NCBI GenBank assembly: GCA_039198225.1
Contig: JBCCTQ010000005.1
Coordinates: 1-64,000, forward strand
DNA length: 64,000 nucleotides
Reading direction: 5' to 3'
DNA from: JASJAR01 sp039198225
GTDB lineage: Bacteria > Pseudomonadota > Alphaproteobacteria > Rhodobacterales > Rhodobacteraceae
Of this stretch, positions 15,830 through 24,895 are shown in pieces. The first letter of the stretch is position 1. Each line of letters begins with the position of its first letter. The notes under the pieces were generated by a model. The model searched no databases, was not told the DNA's origin, and saw only the letters and a program-made list of their open reading frames with translations. The position numbers and the translations under genes were made by a program.

Positions 15830-17292
15830 TGACGGTGAGTTTTGACTACGATCTCTTTGTGATCGGTGGGGGCTCCGGTGGAGTTCGTGCGGCGAGAGTT
15901 TCGGCTTCTTCTGGCGCCAAGGTCGCCCTCGCAGAGGAAAGCCGCCTCGGCGGGACTTGCGTGATCCGGGGCTGTGTTCCGAAAAAACTCATGGTCTTTG
16001 CCAGCGGGTACGGCAGTGTTGCCTCCGAAGCCCGAGACTACGGGTGGTCTATTGGAGACGGCACTTTCGAATGGGCGGGCTTTCACGGTCACCTCCGTGA
16101 AGAACTTGTTCGCCTCGAAGGTGTCTATCGCAGCCTTCTCGACGGATCCGGTGTCGAGATTTTCGACATGCGCGCCCGGCTCGTCGACCCCCATGAGGTC
16201 GAGCTTGCGGACGGCAGCCGGAAATCGGCCAAACACATTCTCATCGCCACCGGCGGCCATGCGGTCCGTCCCGCCATGGCCAACGCAGAGCTTGGCCTCA
16301 CATCCAACGATGTCTTTCTCCAGGAGAGCCTCCCGAAGTCGATCTTGATCATTGGCGGTGGCTATATCGCCTGCGAATTTGCCTGCATCTTCAATGGTCT
16401 CGGCGTCGAAGTTACGCAGCATTATCGCGGCGCGCAAATCCTCCGCGGCTTCGATGACGAAGCGCGAGGGCTGGTGGCCGAAGCGATGAAACGTGACGGA
16501 ATTGACCTCCATCTTGGGACGAATATCGTCCAGATGCGCGACGCCGAGGGGGTGAGCGACACTGACCGAATGGCGCCGGCCACCGAAATTGGCGGCAGCG
16601 CGGGCGAACTGACCGTTGCTGATCCGGACGCTGGTGACGCGCTCAAAGGCGGCCCCGTTTGGGTCAAATCGACCAATGGCCAGGAACAGGTTTACGACCG
16701 GGTCATGTTTGCCACTGGTCGAGCGCCGAACACGGCCGGGCTAGGACTTGAGGAACTCGGGATAAATCTGGGGCGTAAAAAGGAAATTGTGGTCGACCAG
16801 TTTTCCCAGACCAACGTTCCTTCGGTCTATGCTATCGGAGATGTGACAAACCGCATCCAGCTTACCCCGGTGGCCATTCGCGAAGGCATGGCCTTTGCTA
16901 AGACTGTTTTCGAAGGGGTCCCGACGCCGGTCGACCACGACCTCGTCGCCTCGGCCGTTTTCACCCAGCCTGAGCTTGGCACGGTGGGTCTCACGGAAGA
17001 GGCCGCCGCGGAAAATGAAGAGATCGACGTCTACTGCACGAGCTTTAGACCCATGAACACGGCCTTTATCCGTCGCCCGGACAGAGTGCTTTTTAAACTT
17101 ATTGTCTCTAAGGCAAGCCGGAAGATCCTTGGTTGTCATATCGTCGCGCCGGGGGCGGGCGAACTCATCCAGATGGTTGGGATTGCCGTCAAAATGGGCG
17201 CGACGAAGGAAGATTTCGACCGTACAGTGGCCGTCCACCCGACCATTTCTGAAGAGCTGGTGACCATGCGTGATCCGGTCCGCACGGGTTGA
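15829..17292 (+). CDS. gor: Glutathione-disulfide reductase with an internal insertion
   Basis: The flavoenzyme reduces glutathione disulfide with NADPH. The start is the ATG overlapping the rpiA stop, giving 487 residues. Motifs are VIGGGSGGVRAAR (FAD), GGTCVIRGCVPKK with the redox cysteine pair, IIGGGYIACEFACI (NADPH), ATGRAPNTAGLGLEE, YAIGDVTNRIQLTPVAIREG and the C-terminal HPTISEE with the catalytic histidine. Between about residues 236 and 273 (MRDAEG to GGPVWVKS) there are roughly 30 residues more than usual, rich in G, A and D, in the NADPH-domain region before VMFATGR. This makes it longer than the typical 450-460. Confidence 0.94.
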   Translation: MTVSFDYDLFVIGGGSGGVRAARVSASSGAKVALAEESRLGGTCVIRGCVPKKLMVFASGYGSVASEARDYGWSIGDGTFEWAGFHGHLREELVRLEGVYRSLLDGSGVEIFDMRARLVDPHEVELADGSRKSAKHILIATGGHAVRPAMANAELGLTSNDVFLQESLPKSILIIGGGYIACEFACIFNGLGVEVTQHYRGAQILRGFDDEARGLVAEAMKRDGIDLHLGTNIVQMRDAEGVSDTDRMAPATEIGGSAGELTVADPDAGDALKGGPVWVKSTNGQEQVYDRVMFATGRAPNTAGLGLEELGINLGRKKEIVVDQFSQTNVPSVYAIGDVTNRIQLTPVAIREGMAFAKTVFEGVPTPVDHDLVASAVFTQPELGTVGLTEEAAAENEEIDVYCTSFRPMNTAFIRRPDRVLFKLIVSKASRKILGCHIVAPGAGELIQMVGIAVKMGATKEDFDRTVAVHPTISEELVTMRDPVRTG

Positions 17293-17360
17293 ATTGCAAA
17301 GAAAACAACACACCTACGACCCAAAGCGAAACGCTAGAACAGATAAGGAACCGACCATCT

Positions 17361-18518
17361 ATGGCTGGCAATAACGGAGGACCTTGGGGTGGCGGCGGCT
17401 CGCGCGGGAACGGCTCTGGCGGTGGCGATGACCGCCGACCCCCGCCGCGGCGCCCCGGACAAGAGGGCCCGCAGATCCCTGAGATCGATGAAATCATGAA
17501 AAAGGGCCAAGAGCAGCTCAAAGTCCTGATGGGCGGGCGCTCGGGTCGGGGCGGCCCCGGAAGCGGCGGCGACGATGGTCCGCGGCTGACCCGCGGCACG
17601 ATCGGTCTCGGTCTTCTCGCCGTGTTCGGGCTTTGGGTCTTTTCCTCGTTCTACACGGTCAGACCGGAAGAGCAGTCGGTTGAGCTTTTCCTCGGCGAGT
17701 TTTCTTCAATCGGCAACCCCGGCCTCAATTTCGCGCCTTGGCCCGTGGTGACCTACGAAGTGTTGCCGGTCACCCGGGAACAGTCGGAAGCGATCGGTGT
17801 TCGGGCCTCGGGCCGCGGCACCGAAGGGCTGATGCTCACAACGGACGAAAACATCGTCGATATCGACTTCGAAGTCGTTTGGAACATCAGCGATCCGCGG
17901 AACTACCTCTTCAACCTCCGGGACGGCCCGCAAACCGTTCGAGCAGTGTCGGAATCTGCCATGCGCGAGATTATCGCGCGGTCGCAACTTGCACCGATCC
18001 TGAACCGCGACCGGGGCCAGATCGAACAAGCTGCCCTCGAACTCGTGCAAAGCACGCTCGACAGTTACCAATCGGGCATCAACATCGTCCGCCTCAATCT
18101 CGACCGAGCCGACCCGCCAAGCCAGGTGATCGACGCCTTCCGCGATGTTCAGGCGGCCGAACAGGAGCGGAGCCGGCTCGAACGCCAGGCCGATGCCTAT
18201 GCCAACCGAGAACTCGCCGGCGCACGGGGTGCGGCCGCGGAGATCTTGGAACAGGCCGAAGCCTACCGCGCCCAGCAGGTCAACGAAGCCCAAGGTGAGG
18301 CTGCGCGCTTCATCTCAGTTCTGGAAGAATACGAAAATGCCCGCGAAGTGACCCGGCGACGGCTTTACATCGAAACGTTGGAGCGGGTCCTCGGCGATGT
18401 GGATAAAATCATACTCGACGAGAACGCCGGCGGTGCGAACGGGCAGGGGGTCGTGCCGTACCTGCCGCTGAATGAACTTGGCCGCCGCCAAACAAGCCAA
18501 GCCACGGGAGGCAACTGA
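17361..18518 (+). CDS. hflK: HflK, SPFH-domain regulator of FtsH
   Basis: HflK and HflC form a membrane complex around the FtsH protease and modulate its activity. The ATG at 17361 follows AAGGAA by ten bases; the longer upstream frame overlaps the gor end and is unlikely. The 385 residues have a glycine- and proline-rich cytoplasmic start, one membrane helix (GLGLLAVFGLWVFSSFYTV), the SPFH domain (YTVRPEEQSVELFLGEFSSI to about residue 260) and a helical stalk rich in A and E (ERQADAYANRELAGARGAAA). hflC begins one base after its stop. Confidence 0.96.
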   Translation: MAGNNGGPWGGGGSRGNGSGGGDDRRPPPRRPGQEGPQIPEIDEIMKKGQEQLKVLMGGRSGRGGPGSGGDDGPRLTRGTIGLGLLAVFGLWVFSSFYTVRPEEQSVELFLGEFSSIGNPGLNFAPWPVVTYEVLPVTREQSEAIGVRASGRGTEGLMLTTDENIVDIDFEVVWNISDPRNYLFNLRDGPQTVRAVSESAMREIIARSQLAPILNRDRGQIEQAALELVQSTLDSYQSGINIVRLNLDRADPPSQVIDAFRDVQAAEQERSRLERQADAYANRELAGARGAAAEILEQAEAYRAQQVNEAQGEAARFISVLEEYENAREVTRRRLYIETLERVLGDVDKIILDENAGGANGQGVVPYLPLNELGRRQTSQATGGN

Positions 18519-18519
18519 G

Positions 18520-19395
18520 ATGCGTCGCGTAACATTTATCGTCCCCGGCCTCATTATTCTGATCGCCGTGGCGCTCTCGTCGATCTTTATCGTCGATGAG
18601 CGTGAGAAGGCGCTGGTTCTCCAATTCGGCCAGATCAAGCAGGTCAAGGAAGATCCGGGCCTTGGGTTTAAAATCCCGATCATCCAGGAAGTGGTCCGCT
18701 ATGACGACCGGATCCTGTCGCTCGACACGCCGGCCATTGAGGTCACGCCCTCCGATGACCGCAGGCTCGTGGTTGATGCTTTCGCCCGCTACCGGATCAG
18801 CGACGTGGTCCAGTTCCGTCAAGCCGTGGGCGTTGGTGGGATCCGGGCGGCCGAAGACCGGCTCACGGGCATTCTTAACCCCCAGATCCGTGCGGTCCTC
18901 GGTTCGGCCGGTGTGACCTCGAACACGATCCTGTCCGAAGAGCGCTCTGAGCTTATGTCGCGGATCCGGCGGGGTGCGGATGCGCGGGCATCCCAGCTCG
19001 GCCTCGACGTCGTCGATGTTCGGCTCAAACAAACCAACCTTCCGGAAGGCAACCTTGACGCCACCTTCGCTCGGATGCGCGCCGAACGGGAACGGGAAGC
19101 CGCCGACGAGATTGCGCGCGGCGAGGAAGCAGCCCTCAGGGTCCGAGCCCAAGCCGACCGCACCGTGGTTGAGCTTGTCTCCGATGCCCAACGGGAAGGC
19201 GAAATCACCCGGGGTGAGGCCGATGCGGAAAGAAACCGGATCTTTGCCAGCGCTTTCGGCCGCGATCCGGAATTCTTCGAGTTTTACCGGTCGCTGTCGG
19301 CCTATGAGCGGGCCATCACCGGCGCAAACTCGACCCTCGTGATAACGCCGGATTCGGAATTTTTCGAATTCCTCAAAGGGGACGGTCTCGACTAG
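18520..19395 (+). CDS. hflC: HflC, SPFH-domain regulator of FtsH
   Basis: This is the partner of HflK. The ATG at 18520 follows GGGAGG, and the longer frame beginning inside hflK is rejected. The 291 residues start with a membrane anchor (FIVPGLIILIAVALSSIFIV), followed by the SPFH domain with DEREKALVLQFGQIKQV, SEERSELMSRIRRGA and LGLDVVDVRLKQTNLPEGN, then a coiled helical region (FARMRAEREREAADEIARGE) and the conserved end YERAITGANSTLVITPDSEF. Confidence 0.97.
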   Translation: MRRVTFIVPGLIILIAVALSSIFIVDEREKALVLQFGQIKQVKEDPGLGFKIPIIQEVVRYDDRILSLDTPAIEVTPSDDRRLVVDAFARYRISDVVQFRQAVGVGGIRAAEDRLTGILNPQIRAVLGSAGVTSNTILSEERSELMSRIRRGADARASQLGLDVVDVRLKQTNLPEGNLDATFARMRAEREREAADEIARGEEAALRVRAQADRTVVELVSDAQREGEITRGEADAERNRIFASAFGRDPEFFEFYRSLSAYERAITGANSTLVITPDSEFFEFLKGDGLD

Positions 19396-19397
19396 CG

Positions 19398-19589
19398 ATG
19401 GGTCTTCTTTTCTTGGGAATCGGTTTGGTTCTCGTCATCGAGGGGCTGGTGTTCGCACTGGCCCCTTCGCGTCTTGAAGAGCTGCTTGAAGCGCTGAAAA
19501 ATCTCCCGGTCGAAACCCGCCGGATCATGGGTCTTGTGGCCGTGGCTTCAGGCGTTTTTCTCATTTGGCTTGCCGGGCCGATGGGGTAA
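19398..19589 (+). CDS. DUF2065 small membrane protein
   Basis: The 63-residue protein has two membrane helices (about 3-22 and 43-60) around LAPSRLEELLEALKNLPVET. It is a DUF2065 (YjeT-like) protein and starts two bases after hflC, the usual position for this family between hflC and a Deg protease. The function is unknown; the conserved location suggests a role with the HflKC complex. Confidence 0.92.
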   Translation: MGLLFLGIGLVLVIEGLVFALAPSRLEELLEALKNLPVETRRIMGLVAVASGVFLIWLAGPMG

Positions 19590-19723
19590 CACTCCACCAC
19601 ACGCGGGTTCAAGAGAAGGTGACAGACCGCGACCGGGATTGCGTTGCAACTTCGAGCGCCTATCTCAATGTTCAGATATTGGCGGCTAGAGCGGCCGCGA
19701 GCATTCCTTAAAAGGAGGATGGA

Positions 19724-21190
19724 GTGGATACGAAAACAGGCGTTCTCGTCCCGTCCCAAAATGCGTCCTGGCGGGCATTTTGGATTCTTTTCGTCGGACT
19801 GGCATTTTATTTGGCCCAGTCCTTGGCCGCCGCAGCCCAATCGCGACCGGACACATTCGCAGATCTCGCCGATCAGGTGAGCAATTCTGTGGTCAACATC
19901 ACCACATCGACGACCGTGGCCACCAATACAGGCCCAATGCCCCAAGTCCCGGAAGGCAGCCCCTTCGAAGACTTCTTCCAGGATTTCCTTGATCGGAACC
20001 AAAATGGTGGTCCACGGCCGCGCCGGAGCCAGGCTCTTGGCTCAGGATTTGTGATCTCCGAAGACGGGTTGATCGTGACGAACAACCACGTCATCGCCGA
20101 AGCTGACCGGATCCTCATCGAGTTCTTTTCAGGCGATGAACTCGAGGCCGAAGTGATCGGCACAGATCCCAACACCGACCTAGCCCTTCTCAAAGTCGAA
20201 ACGGACGATCCCCTGCCATTCGTGCCCTGGGGCAGCTCCGAAGATATGCGCGTTGGCGATTGGGTCATGGCCATGGGCAACCCCTTGGGCCAAGGCTTTT
20301 CGGTTTCGGCCGGGATCGTCTCGGCGCGCGGACGAGCACTTTCGGGAACCTACGACGACTACATCCAAACGGATGCTGCTATCAACCGAGGCAATTCGGG
20401 TGGTCCGCTCTTTAACATGGATGGCGAAGTAATCGGCGTGAACACCGCCATACTCAGCCCCAATGGCGGCTCGATCGGTATCGGGTTTGCCATGTCGAGC
20501 CGGGTGGCGACCAACGTGATCGCCCAGCTTGAAGAGTTCGGCGAAACCCGTCGCGGCTGGCTCGGCGTCCGGATCCAGGATGTGACAGAAGATCTCGCCG
20601 AGGGCCTCGGGCTTCAGGAAGCCAAAGGTGCACTGGTTACAGACGTGCCGGACGGCCCCTCGAAAGAAGCTGGTATCGAAGCGGGCGATGTGATCGTTGA
20701 ATTCAATGGCACTGAGATCATCGACACCCGCGAGCTCGTGAATACGGTCGCAAATTCGCCCGTGGGGGCGGCAGTGCCGGTGGACGTTTTCCGTGACGGC
20801 GATCTTGTGACCCTTACGGTGACGCTGGGACGTCGCGAAGAAGCCGAAGGTGCCGTGCCGGCCTCTGCGCCGGCCAATGAGCCAATTGAAAAGGAGCTGC
20901 TTGGCGTCAAAGTCTCGACCATTACGGACGAGCTGCGGGCCGAGCTGGGGCTCTCGGATGGGTCCGAAGGGCTCGTGGTGACGGAAGTCTCGGAGGAATC
21001 CGAAGCCTTTGAGAAGGGCTTGCGCACCGGTGACGTCATCACTGAAGCGGGTCAGCAAAAGGTCCTGACGGTCGGCGATCTGGAAGACAGGATCGCCGCC
21101 GCGACCGATGCCGGGCGCCGCTCGTTGCTCCTTCTCGTTCGCCGGGCAGGTGATCCACGTTTCGTGGCGCTTTCGCTGGACGAAGGCTAG
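19724..21190 (+). CDS. Periplasmic serine protease of the Do/DegP-HtrA family
   Basis: HtrA/DegP-type proteases degrade or refold damaged periplasmic proteins. The start is a GTG at 19724 behind a perfect AGGAGG. The 488 residues begin with a long signal/anchor (about 17-38), then the trypsin-like domain with catalytic His near 123 (VTNNHVIAEADR), Asp near 152 (NTDLALLK) and Ser near 226 (NRGNSGGPLF), then PDZ1 (about 285-370) and PDZ2 (about 395-485). Deg paralogues cannot be told apart on sequence alone, so degP or degQ is left open. It is separated from DUF2065 by 134 bp and may have its own stress promoter, which I could not identify. Confidence 0.95.
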   Translation: MDTKTGVLVPSQNASWRAFWILFVGLAFYLAQSLAAAAQSRPDTFADLADQVSNSVVNITTSTTVATNTGPMPQVPEGSPFEDFFQDFLDRNQNGGPRPRRSQALGSGFVISEDGLIVTNNHVIAEADRILIEFFSGDELEAEVIGTDPNTDLALLKVETDDPLPFVPWGSSEDMRVGDWVMAMGNPLGQGFSVSAGIVSARGRALSGTYDDYIQTDAAINRGNSGGPLFNMDGEVIGVNTAILSPNGGSIGIGFAMSSRVATNVIAQLEEFGETRRGWLGVRIQDVTEDLAEGLGLQEAKGALVTDVPDGPSKEAGIEAGDVIVEFNGTEIIDTRELVNTVANSPVGAAVPVDVFRDGDLVTLTVTLGRREEAEGAVPASAPANEPIEKELLGVKVSTITDELRAELGLSDGSEGLVVTEVSEESEAFEKGLRTGDVITEAGQQKVLTVGDLEDRIAAATDAGRRSLLLLVRRAGDPRFVALSLDEG

Positions 21191-21212
21191 GAGAACCCAG
21201 CTAAGAGATTAA

Positions 21213-21237
21213 GGGCGCCACGCGGCGCCCTTTTTTT
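21213..21237 (+). terminator. Rho-independent terminator after the Deg protease gene
   Basis: GGGCGCC (21213-21219) pairs perfectly with GGCGCCC (21224-21230) over a four-base loop ACGC and is followed by seven T. It closes the hflK-hflC-DUF2065-degP unit. Confidence 0.95.
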
Positions 21238-21290
21238 CTGCGAACTGTGATCCGACACTTCTTAGTCGTAAGCCTCCAGGTCAGGCGTCC

Positions 21291-21749
21291 CTAGCCGAGC
21301 TTGCCTTTCACCAGACCTCCGACTTTCCCCATATCGAGTTGGCCGGCATGTTCGCTCTTGAGGACGCCCATGACCTTGCCCATGTCTCGGATCGTCTCGG
21401 CACCGGTCTCAGCAATTGCCGCATCAATCGCCGCGGCGGTTTCTGCATCGTCCAATTGGCGCGGCAGGAACGTCTCTAAGACCCCGATTTCCGCCTCTTC
21501 GCCCGCGGCAAGCTCCGCCCGACCGCCGTCGCGGTAGGCTTTCGCGCTTTCCTGGCGCTGCTTGACCATCTTTCCAAGGATCGCGATCACGTCCGCCTCG
21601 CTCACTTCTGGCGTCTTACCTTCCCCCCGAAGCACGATTTCATGGTCCTTGATTGCCGCGTTCACCATCCGGAGCGTCGACACCGCCACGCTGTCTTTGG
21701 ATTTCAGTGCATCTTTGAGTGTCGACGTGATGCGATCCTTAAGGTCCAT
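21291..21749 (-). CDS. GatB/YqeY domain protein
   Basis: The 152-residue protein matches the YqeY family, related to the tail domain of the GatB amidotransferase subunit. It contains LKDRITSTLKDALKSKDSVA, LGKMVKQRQESAKAYRDGG, LETFLPRQLDDAE and the conserved end IRDMGKVMGVLKSEHAGQLD followed by MGKVGGLVKGKL. An AGGAGA ribosome site precedes the ATG. The exact role is unsettled; a tRNA-related function is inferred from the domain. It is divergent from carA across a 160-bp gap. Confidence 0.95.
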   Translation of the reverse strand: MDLKDRITSTLKDALKSKDSVAVSTLRMVNAAIKDHEIVLRGEGKTPEVSEADVIAILGKMVKQRQESAKAYRDGGRAELAAGEEAEIGVLETFLPRQLDDAETAAAIDAAIAETGAETIRDMGKVMGVLKSEHAGQLDMGKVGGLVKGKLG

Positions 21750-21909
21750 GAGCCTCTCCTTGGGCTTTCACCCTAAGACCATAGGCGACGTGCGCGTCGA
21801 GAACAACTTTGCTAAGTATCTAAAACCGAAACACTTTTGGCTGGGCCACTCGTATTGACCACCCCCCTGGCCCTCAGTAATTTGCAGCCGACCCGAGTGG
21901 AGTTCCCCC

Positions 21910-23070
21910 ATGCCTGCCCCATCCCAAGCGACCGCCTGCCTCGCCCTCGCAGACGGGACGATGTTCTACGGAAAGGGCTTTGGTGCCACGGGTGAGGTGA
22001 CGGCCGAACTCTGTTTCAACACTGCTATGACCGGCTACCAAGAGATCTTGACCGACCCGTCCTATGCCGGCCAAGTGGTCACTTTCACCTTTCCCCATAT
22101 CGGTAATGTGGGGGTCAACGCGGAAGATGACGAGGCGAGCGATCCCCATTCGGCGGGAATGGTCGTCCGCTGGGACCCAACCCTGCCGTCCAATTGGCGG
22201 GCTGGCTCGAATTTGAGCGCTTGGCTCGCCAAACGGGGTCGCATCGGGATCGGCGGCTTGGACACGCGCCGTCTCACCCGGGCCATCCGGCAGCAGGGCG
22301 CGCCCCATGTAGCGTTGGCTTACAATCCCGAAGGTCAATTTGATATTGAAGCCCTCGTGGCAGCGGCCCGTGGCTTTCCGGGCCTTGTTGGGAGGGATCT
22401 GGCCAAGGATGTCACCTGCGCCCAATCCTACCGTTGGGATGAAACGCGCTGGGCCTGGCCTGATGGTTTTGGCAAACGGGACGGCTCGGGTCACAAAGTG
22501 GTCGCGATCGATTACGGAGCGAAGCGCAACATTCTGCGCTGTCTTGCCTCCGCAGGCAGTGAAGTGACGGTCTTGCCCGCGACGGCCACAGCCGAGGATG
22601 TCTTGGAACTTAATCCTGCGGGGCTCTTTTTATCGAATGGGCCGGGCGATCCGGCGGCGACTGGTGCCTATGCCGTACCCGTGATCCAGGGGGTCATGGC
22701 GGCCCGCGACATGCCGGTTTTTGGCATCTGCCTCGGCCACCAAATGCTGGCATTGGCCCTGGGGGCCAAGACGGTCAAGATGAACCACGGCCATCACGGG
22801 GCCAATCACCCTGTAAAAGATCTCGAGACAGGCAAGGTCGAAATTACCTCGATGAACCATGGTTTTACGGTCGACAGCCAGTCGCTACCGACCGGTGTGG
22901 TGGAAACACATATCTCCTTGTTTGATGGGTCAAATTGCGGGATCCGGATGGCGGACCGGCCGGTCTTCTCGGTTCAGTATCACCCGGAAGCAAGCCCCGG
23001 CCCACAAGACAGCTACTACCTTTTCGAACGCTTCGTCGCGGCGATGGATGCGCAGAAAAGCGTCGCATGA
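21910..23070 (+). CDS. carA: Carbamoyl-phosphate synthase small subunit
   Basis: CarA is the glutaminase subunit that supplies ammonia to CarB for carbamoyl phosphate, used for arginine and pyrimidines. The 386 residues have the N-terminal CPSase domain (ADGTMFYGKGFGATGEVTAE, CFNTAMTGYQEILTDPSY) and the class I glutamine amidotransferase domain with the nucleophile in FGICLGHQMLALALG (Cys near 272) and the catalytic His/Glu in VQYHPEASPGP. A GGAG site precedes the start. carB is not in the window, as is common in alphaproteobacteria. Confidence 0.97.
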   Translation: MPAPSQATACLALADGTMFYGKGFGATGEVTAELCFNTAMTGYQEILTDPSYAGQVVTFTFPHIGNVGVNAEDDEASDPHSAGMVVRWDPTLPSNWRAGSNLSAWLAKRGRIGIGGLDTRRLTRAIRQQGAPHVALAYNPEGQFDIEALVAAARGFPGLVGRDLAKDVTCAQSYRWDETRWAWPDGFGKRDGSGHKVVAIDYGAKRNILRCLASAGSEVTVLPATATAEDVLELNPAGLFLSNGPGDPAATGAYAVPVIQGVMAARDMPVFGICLGHQMLALALGAKTVKMNHGHHGANHPVKDLETGKVEITSMNHGFTVDSQSLPTGVVETHISLFDGSNCGIRMADRPVFSVQYHPEASPGPQDSYYLFERFVAAMDAQKSVA

Positions 23071-23139
23071 GGCTGCATTTAACGCTGCCTTAACCCTGCG
23101 GCACGATGGTCGCCGCCACCAGAGCGGGGACATTAGGCC

Positions 23140-24891
23140 ATGCAAAGCACGGCACGAAAACGCGACGATGGAGAGACGGCGGATATCCAATCCGCTTTGC
23201 CCACCCTTCGACTTGCTGCGCCCCTCCCGAACAATCGGCCCGAGCCACCGCACCGATCCCAGGCTGTGCGGCCCTTTAGAATGGCGCCCCTCGAGGCATC
23301 TGCGGCCGATCCCAGGCTGATCGACAAACTTGGAGCGGATCGCGCTTTGCGCGACCGAGTGCTGCCCTGGCGTTCGGAGGGCGCGGTGACGGTTCTGGCG
23401 GCGGTAGATCCGGTCTGGGCGGAAGCGCAGCGGGAGAGATATGAAAAGGTGTTCGGACCGGTCTCTATCGCGACCGCTGACCGGACGGCTTTTGAAAAGT
23501 CATTGCTTGAACTCCGAAGGGGGGCCCTCGCCAAGCGCGCCGAACACCGCACACCGGCATCGGTGTCATGCCGGACTTTCAAGGGGTTCCGCCTTCTGGG
23601 CGGCGGAAGCCTTGCACTTATCGTCTTCGCGGCCGCTTTGGTATTCGCCCCAGTCGCGGTCTTTCTGGCCCTCACGTTTTGGGCCGGGTTTTGGCTTTTG
23701 GCGAGCACGCTCCTCCGGGTTGCCGCGGCCCATAGTTCGGTCGCGCCGCCACGGACCATGCCGGCCCTCGCCGACGAAGACCTCCCCATCATTTCGATCC
23801 TAATACCACTTTTTCGCGAGAAAAATATCGTCGAGCGGCTGATCCGCCGTCTATCGACGATCGACTACCCGGTCGACCGGCTCGACCTCTGCCTCGTGGT
23901 TGAAAAGCAAGATACGATCACCCAAGAGACCCTCAAAGGCATCGAATTCCCCCCGTCGATGCGCACGATCATTGTACCGCCGGGCAATCTTCAGACAAAA
24001 CCCAGGGCCCTGAATTTCGCGATCGATTTCACCGATGGGGAGATCATTGGGATTTATGATGCTGAGGATGCGCCGGCAACCGATCAGCTTCGGCGGGTCG
24101 CGGCCCAATTCGCCGTAGCGGATCGTCGCGTGGCCTGCCTCCAGGGGCGGCTTGATTTCTACAATTCTGACCGGAACTGGCTCGCGCGGTGCTTTACAAT
24201 CGACTACGCGACCTGGTTTCACGCGATCCTTCCGGGCCTTGACCGCTTGAGGTTGCCGCTGCCCCTGGGCGGCACAACCTTGTTTTTTCGCCGTGACGCC
24301 ATCGAGGCGCTCGGCGGCTGGGACGCCCACAACGTGACCGAGGATGCTGATCTTGGCATTCGGCTCACGCGGCGGGGCTGGCGGACCGAGATCATTAACA
24401 CGGTCACCGATGAAGAAGCCAATTGCAGAGCCTGGCCCTGGGTCAAGCAGCGGTCGCGTTGGATCAAGGGCTACGCCCTGACCTGGCTTGTCCATATGCG
24501 GGCACCGCGCACACTCCTTGCCGATTTGGGACTTTGGCGATTTCTTGGGTTTCAAATCATTTTTCTCGGTGCTTTGACCCAATATGCCCTTGCCCCCTTG
24601 CTGTGGAGCTTCTGGATCGCGGCGCTCGGCCTTGCCCACCCGGTCACATCCGCCATGGCGCCGCTTTGGGCCTTTGGCCTCGTCATTTTGTTTGTCGCCG
24701 CTGAGTTGGCCAATGCTACGATCAGTGTGATTGCCTGTCGGCGCGCGGGCCATTGGCGGAAAGTCCCCTGGGTCCCCTTCATGCTGCTCTATTATCCGCT
24801 CGGCGCGATTGCGGCGTGGAAAGCGTTTTGGGAGATCCTTCGTAAGCCGTTCTTTTGGGACAAAACCGAGCACGGCTTCGAAAGCAATTGA
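23140..24891 (+). CDS. Membrane GT2 glycosyltransferase with an N-terminal GspE-like module
   Basis: The 583-residue protein probably synthesises or exports a beta-linked polysaccharide. About residues 55-130 form a small domain (LIDKLGADRALRDRVLPWRS and following) resembling the N-terminal domain of type II secretion GspE/MshE proteins. Next come two membrane helices (about 153-195). The GT2 domain follows with IISILIPLFREKNIVERLIR, the DxD-type IGIYDAEDAP, the acceptor-site NVTEDADLGIRLTRRGW and the processive QxxRW signature KQRSRWIKGYALTW. Four further helices follow. This architecture is known from rhizobial and other alphaproteobacterial proteins. The sugar and product are unknown; nearby genes give no clue. 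Confidence 0.85.
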   Translation: MQSTARKRDDGETADIQSALPTLRLAAPLPNNRPEPPHRSQAVRPFRMAPLEASAADPRLIDKLGADRALRDRVLPWRSEGAVTVLAAVDPVWAEAQRERYEKVFGPVSIATADRTAFEKSLLELRRGALAKRAEHRTPASVSCRTFKGFRLLGGGSLALIVFAAALVFAPVAVFLALTFWAGFWLLASTLLRVAAAHSSVAPPRTMPALADEDLPIISILIPLFREKNIVERLIRRLSTIDYPVDRLDLCLVVEKQDTITQETLKGIEFPPSMRTIIVPPGNLQTKPRALNFAIDFTDGEIIGIYDAEDAPATDQLRRVAAQFAVADRRVACLQGRLDFYNSDRNWLARCFTIDYATWFHAILPGLDRLRLPLPLGGTTLFFRRDAIEALGGWDAHNVTEDADLGIRLTRRGWRTEIINTVTDEEANCRAWPWVKQRSRWIKGYALTWLVHMRAPRTLLADLGLWRFLGFQIIFLGALTQYALAPLLWSFWIAALGLAHPVTSAMAPLWAFGLVILFVAAELANATISVIACRRAGHWRKVPWVPFMLLYYPLGAIAAWKAFWEILRKPFFWDKTEHGFESN

Positions 24892-24895
24892 TGGC

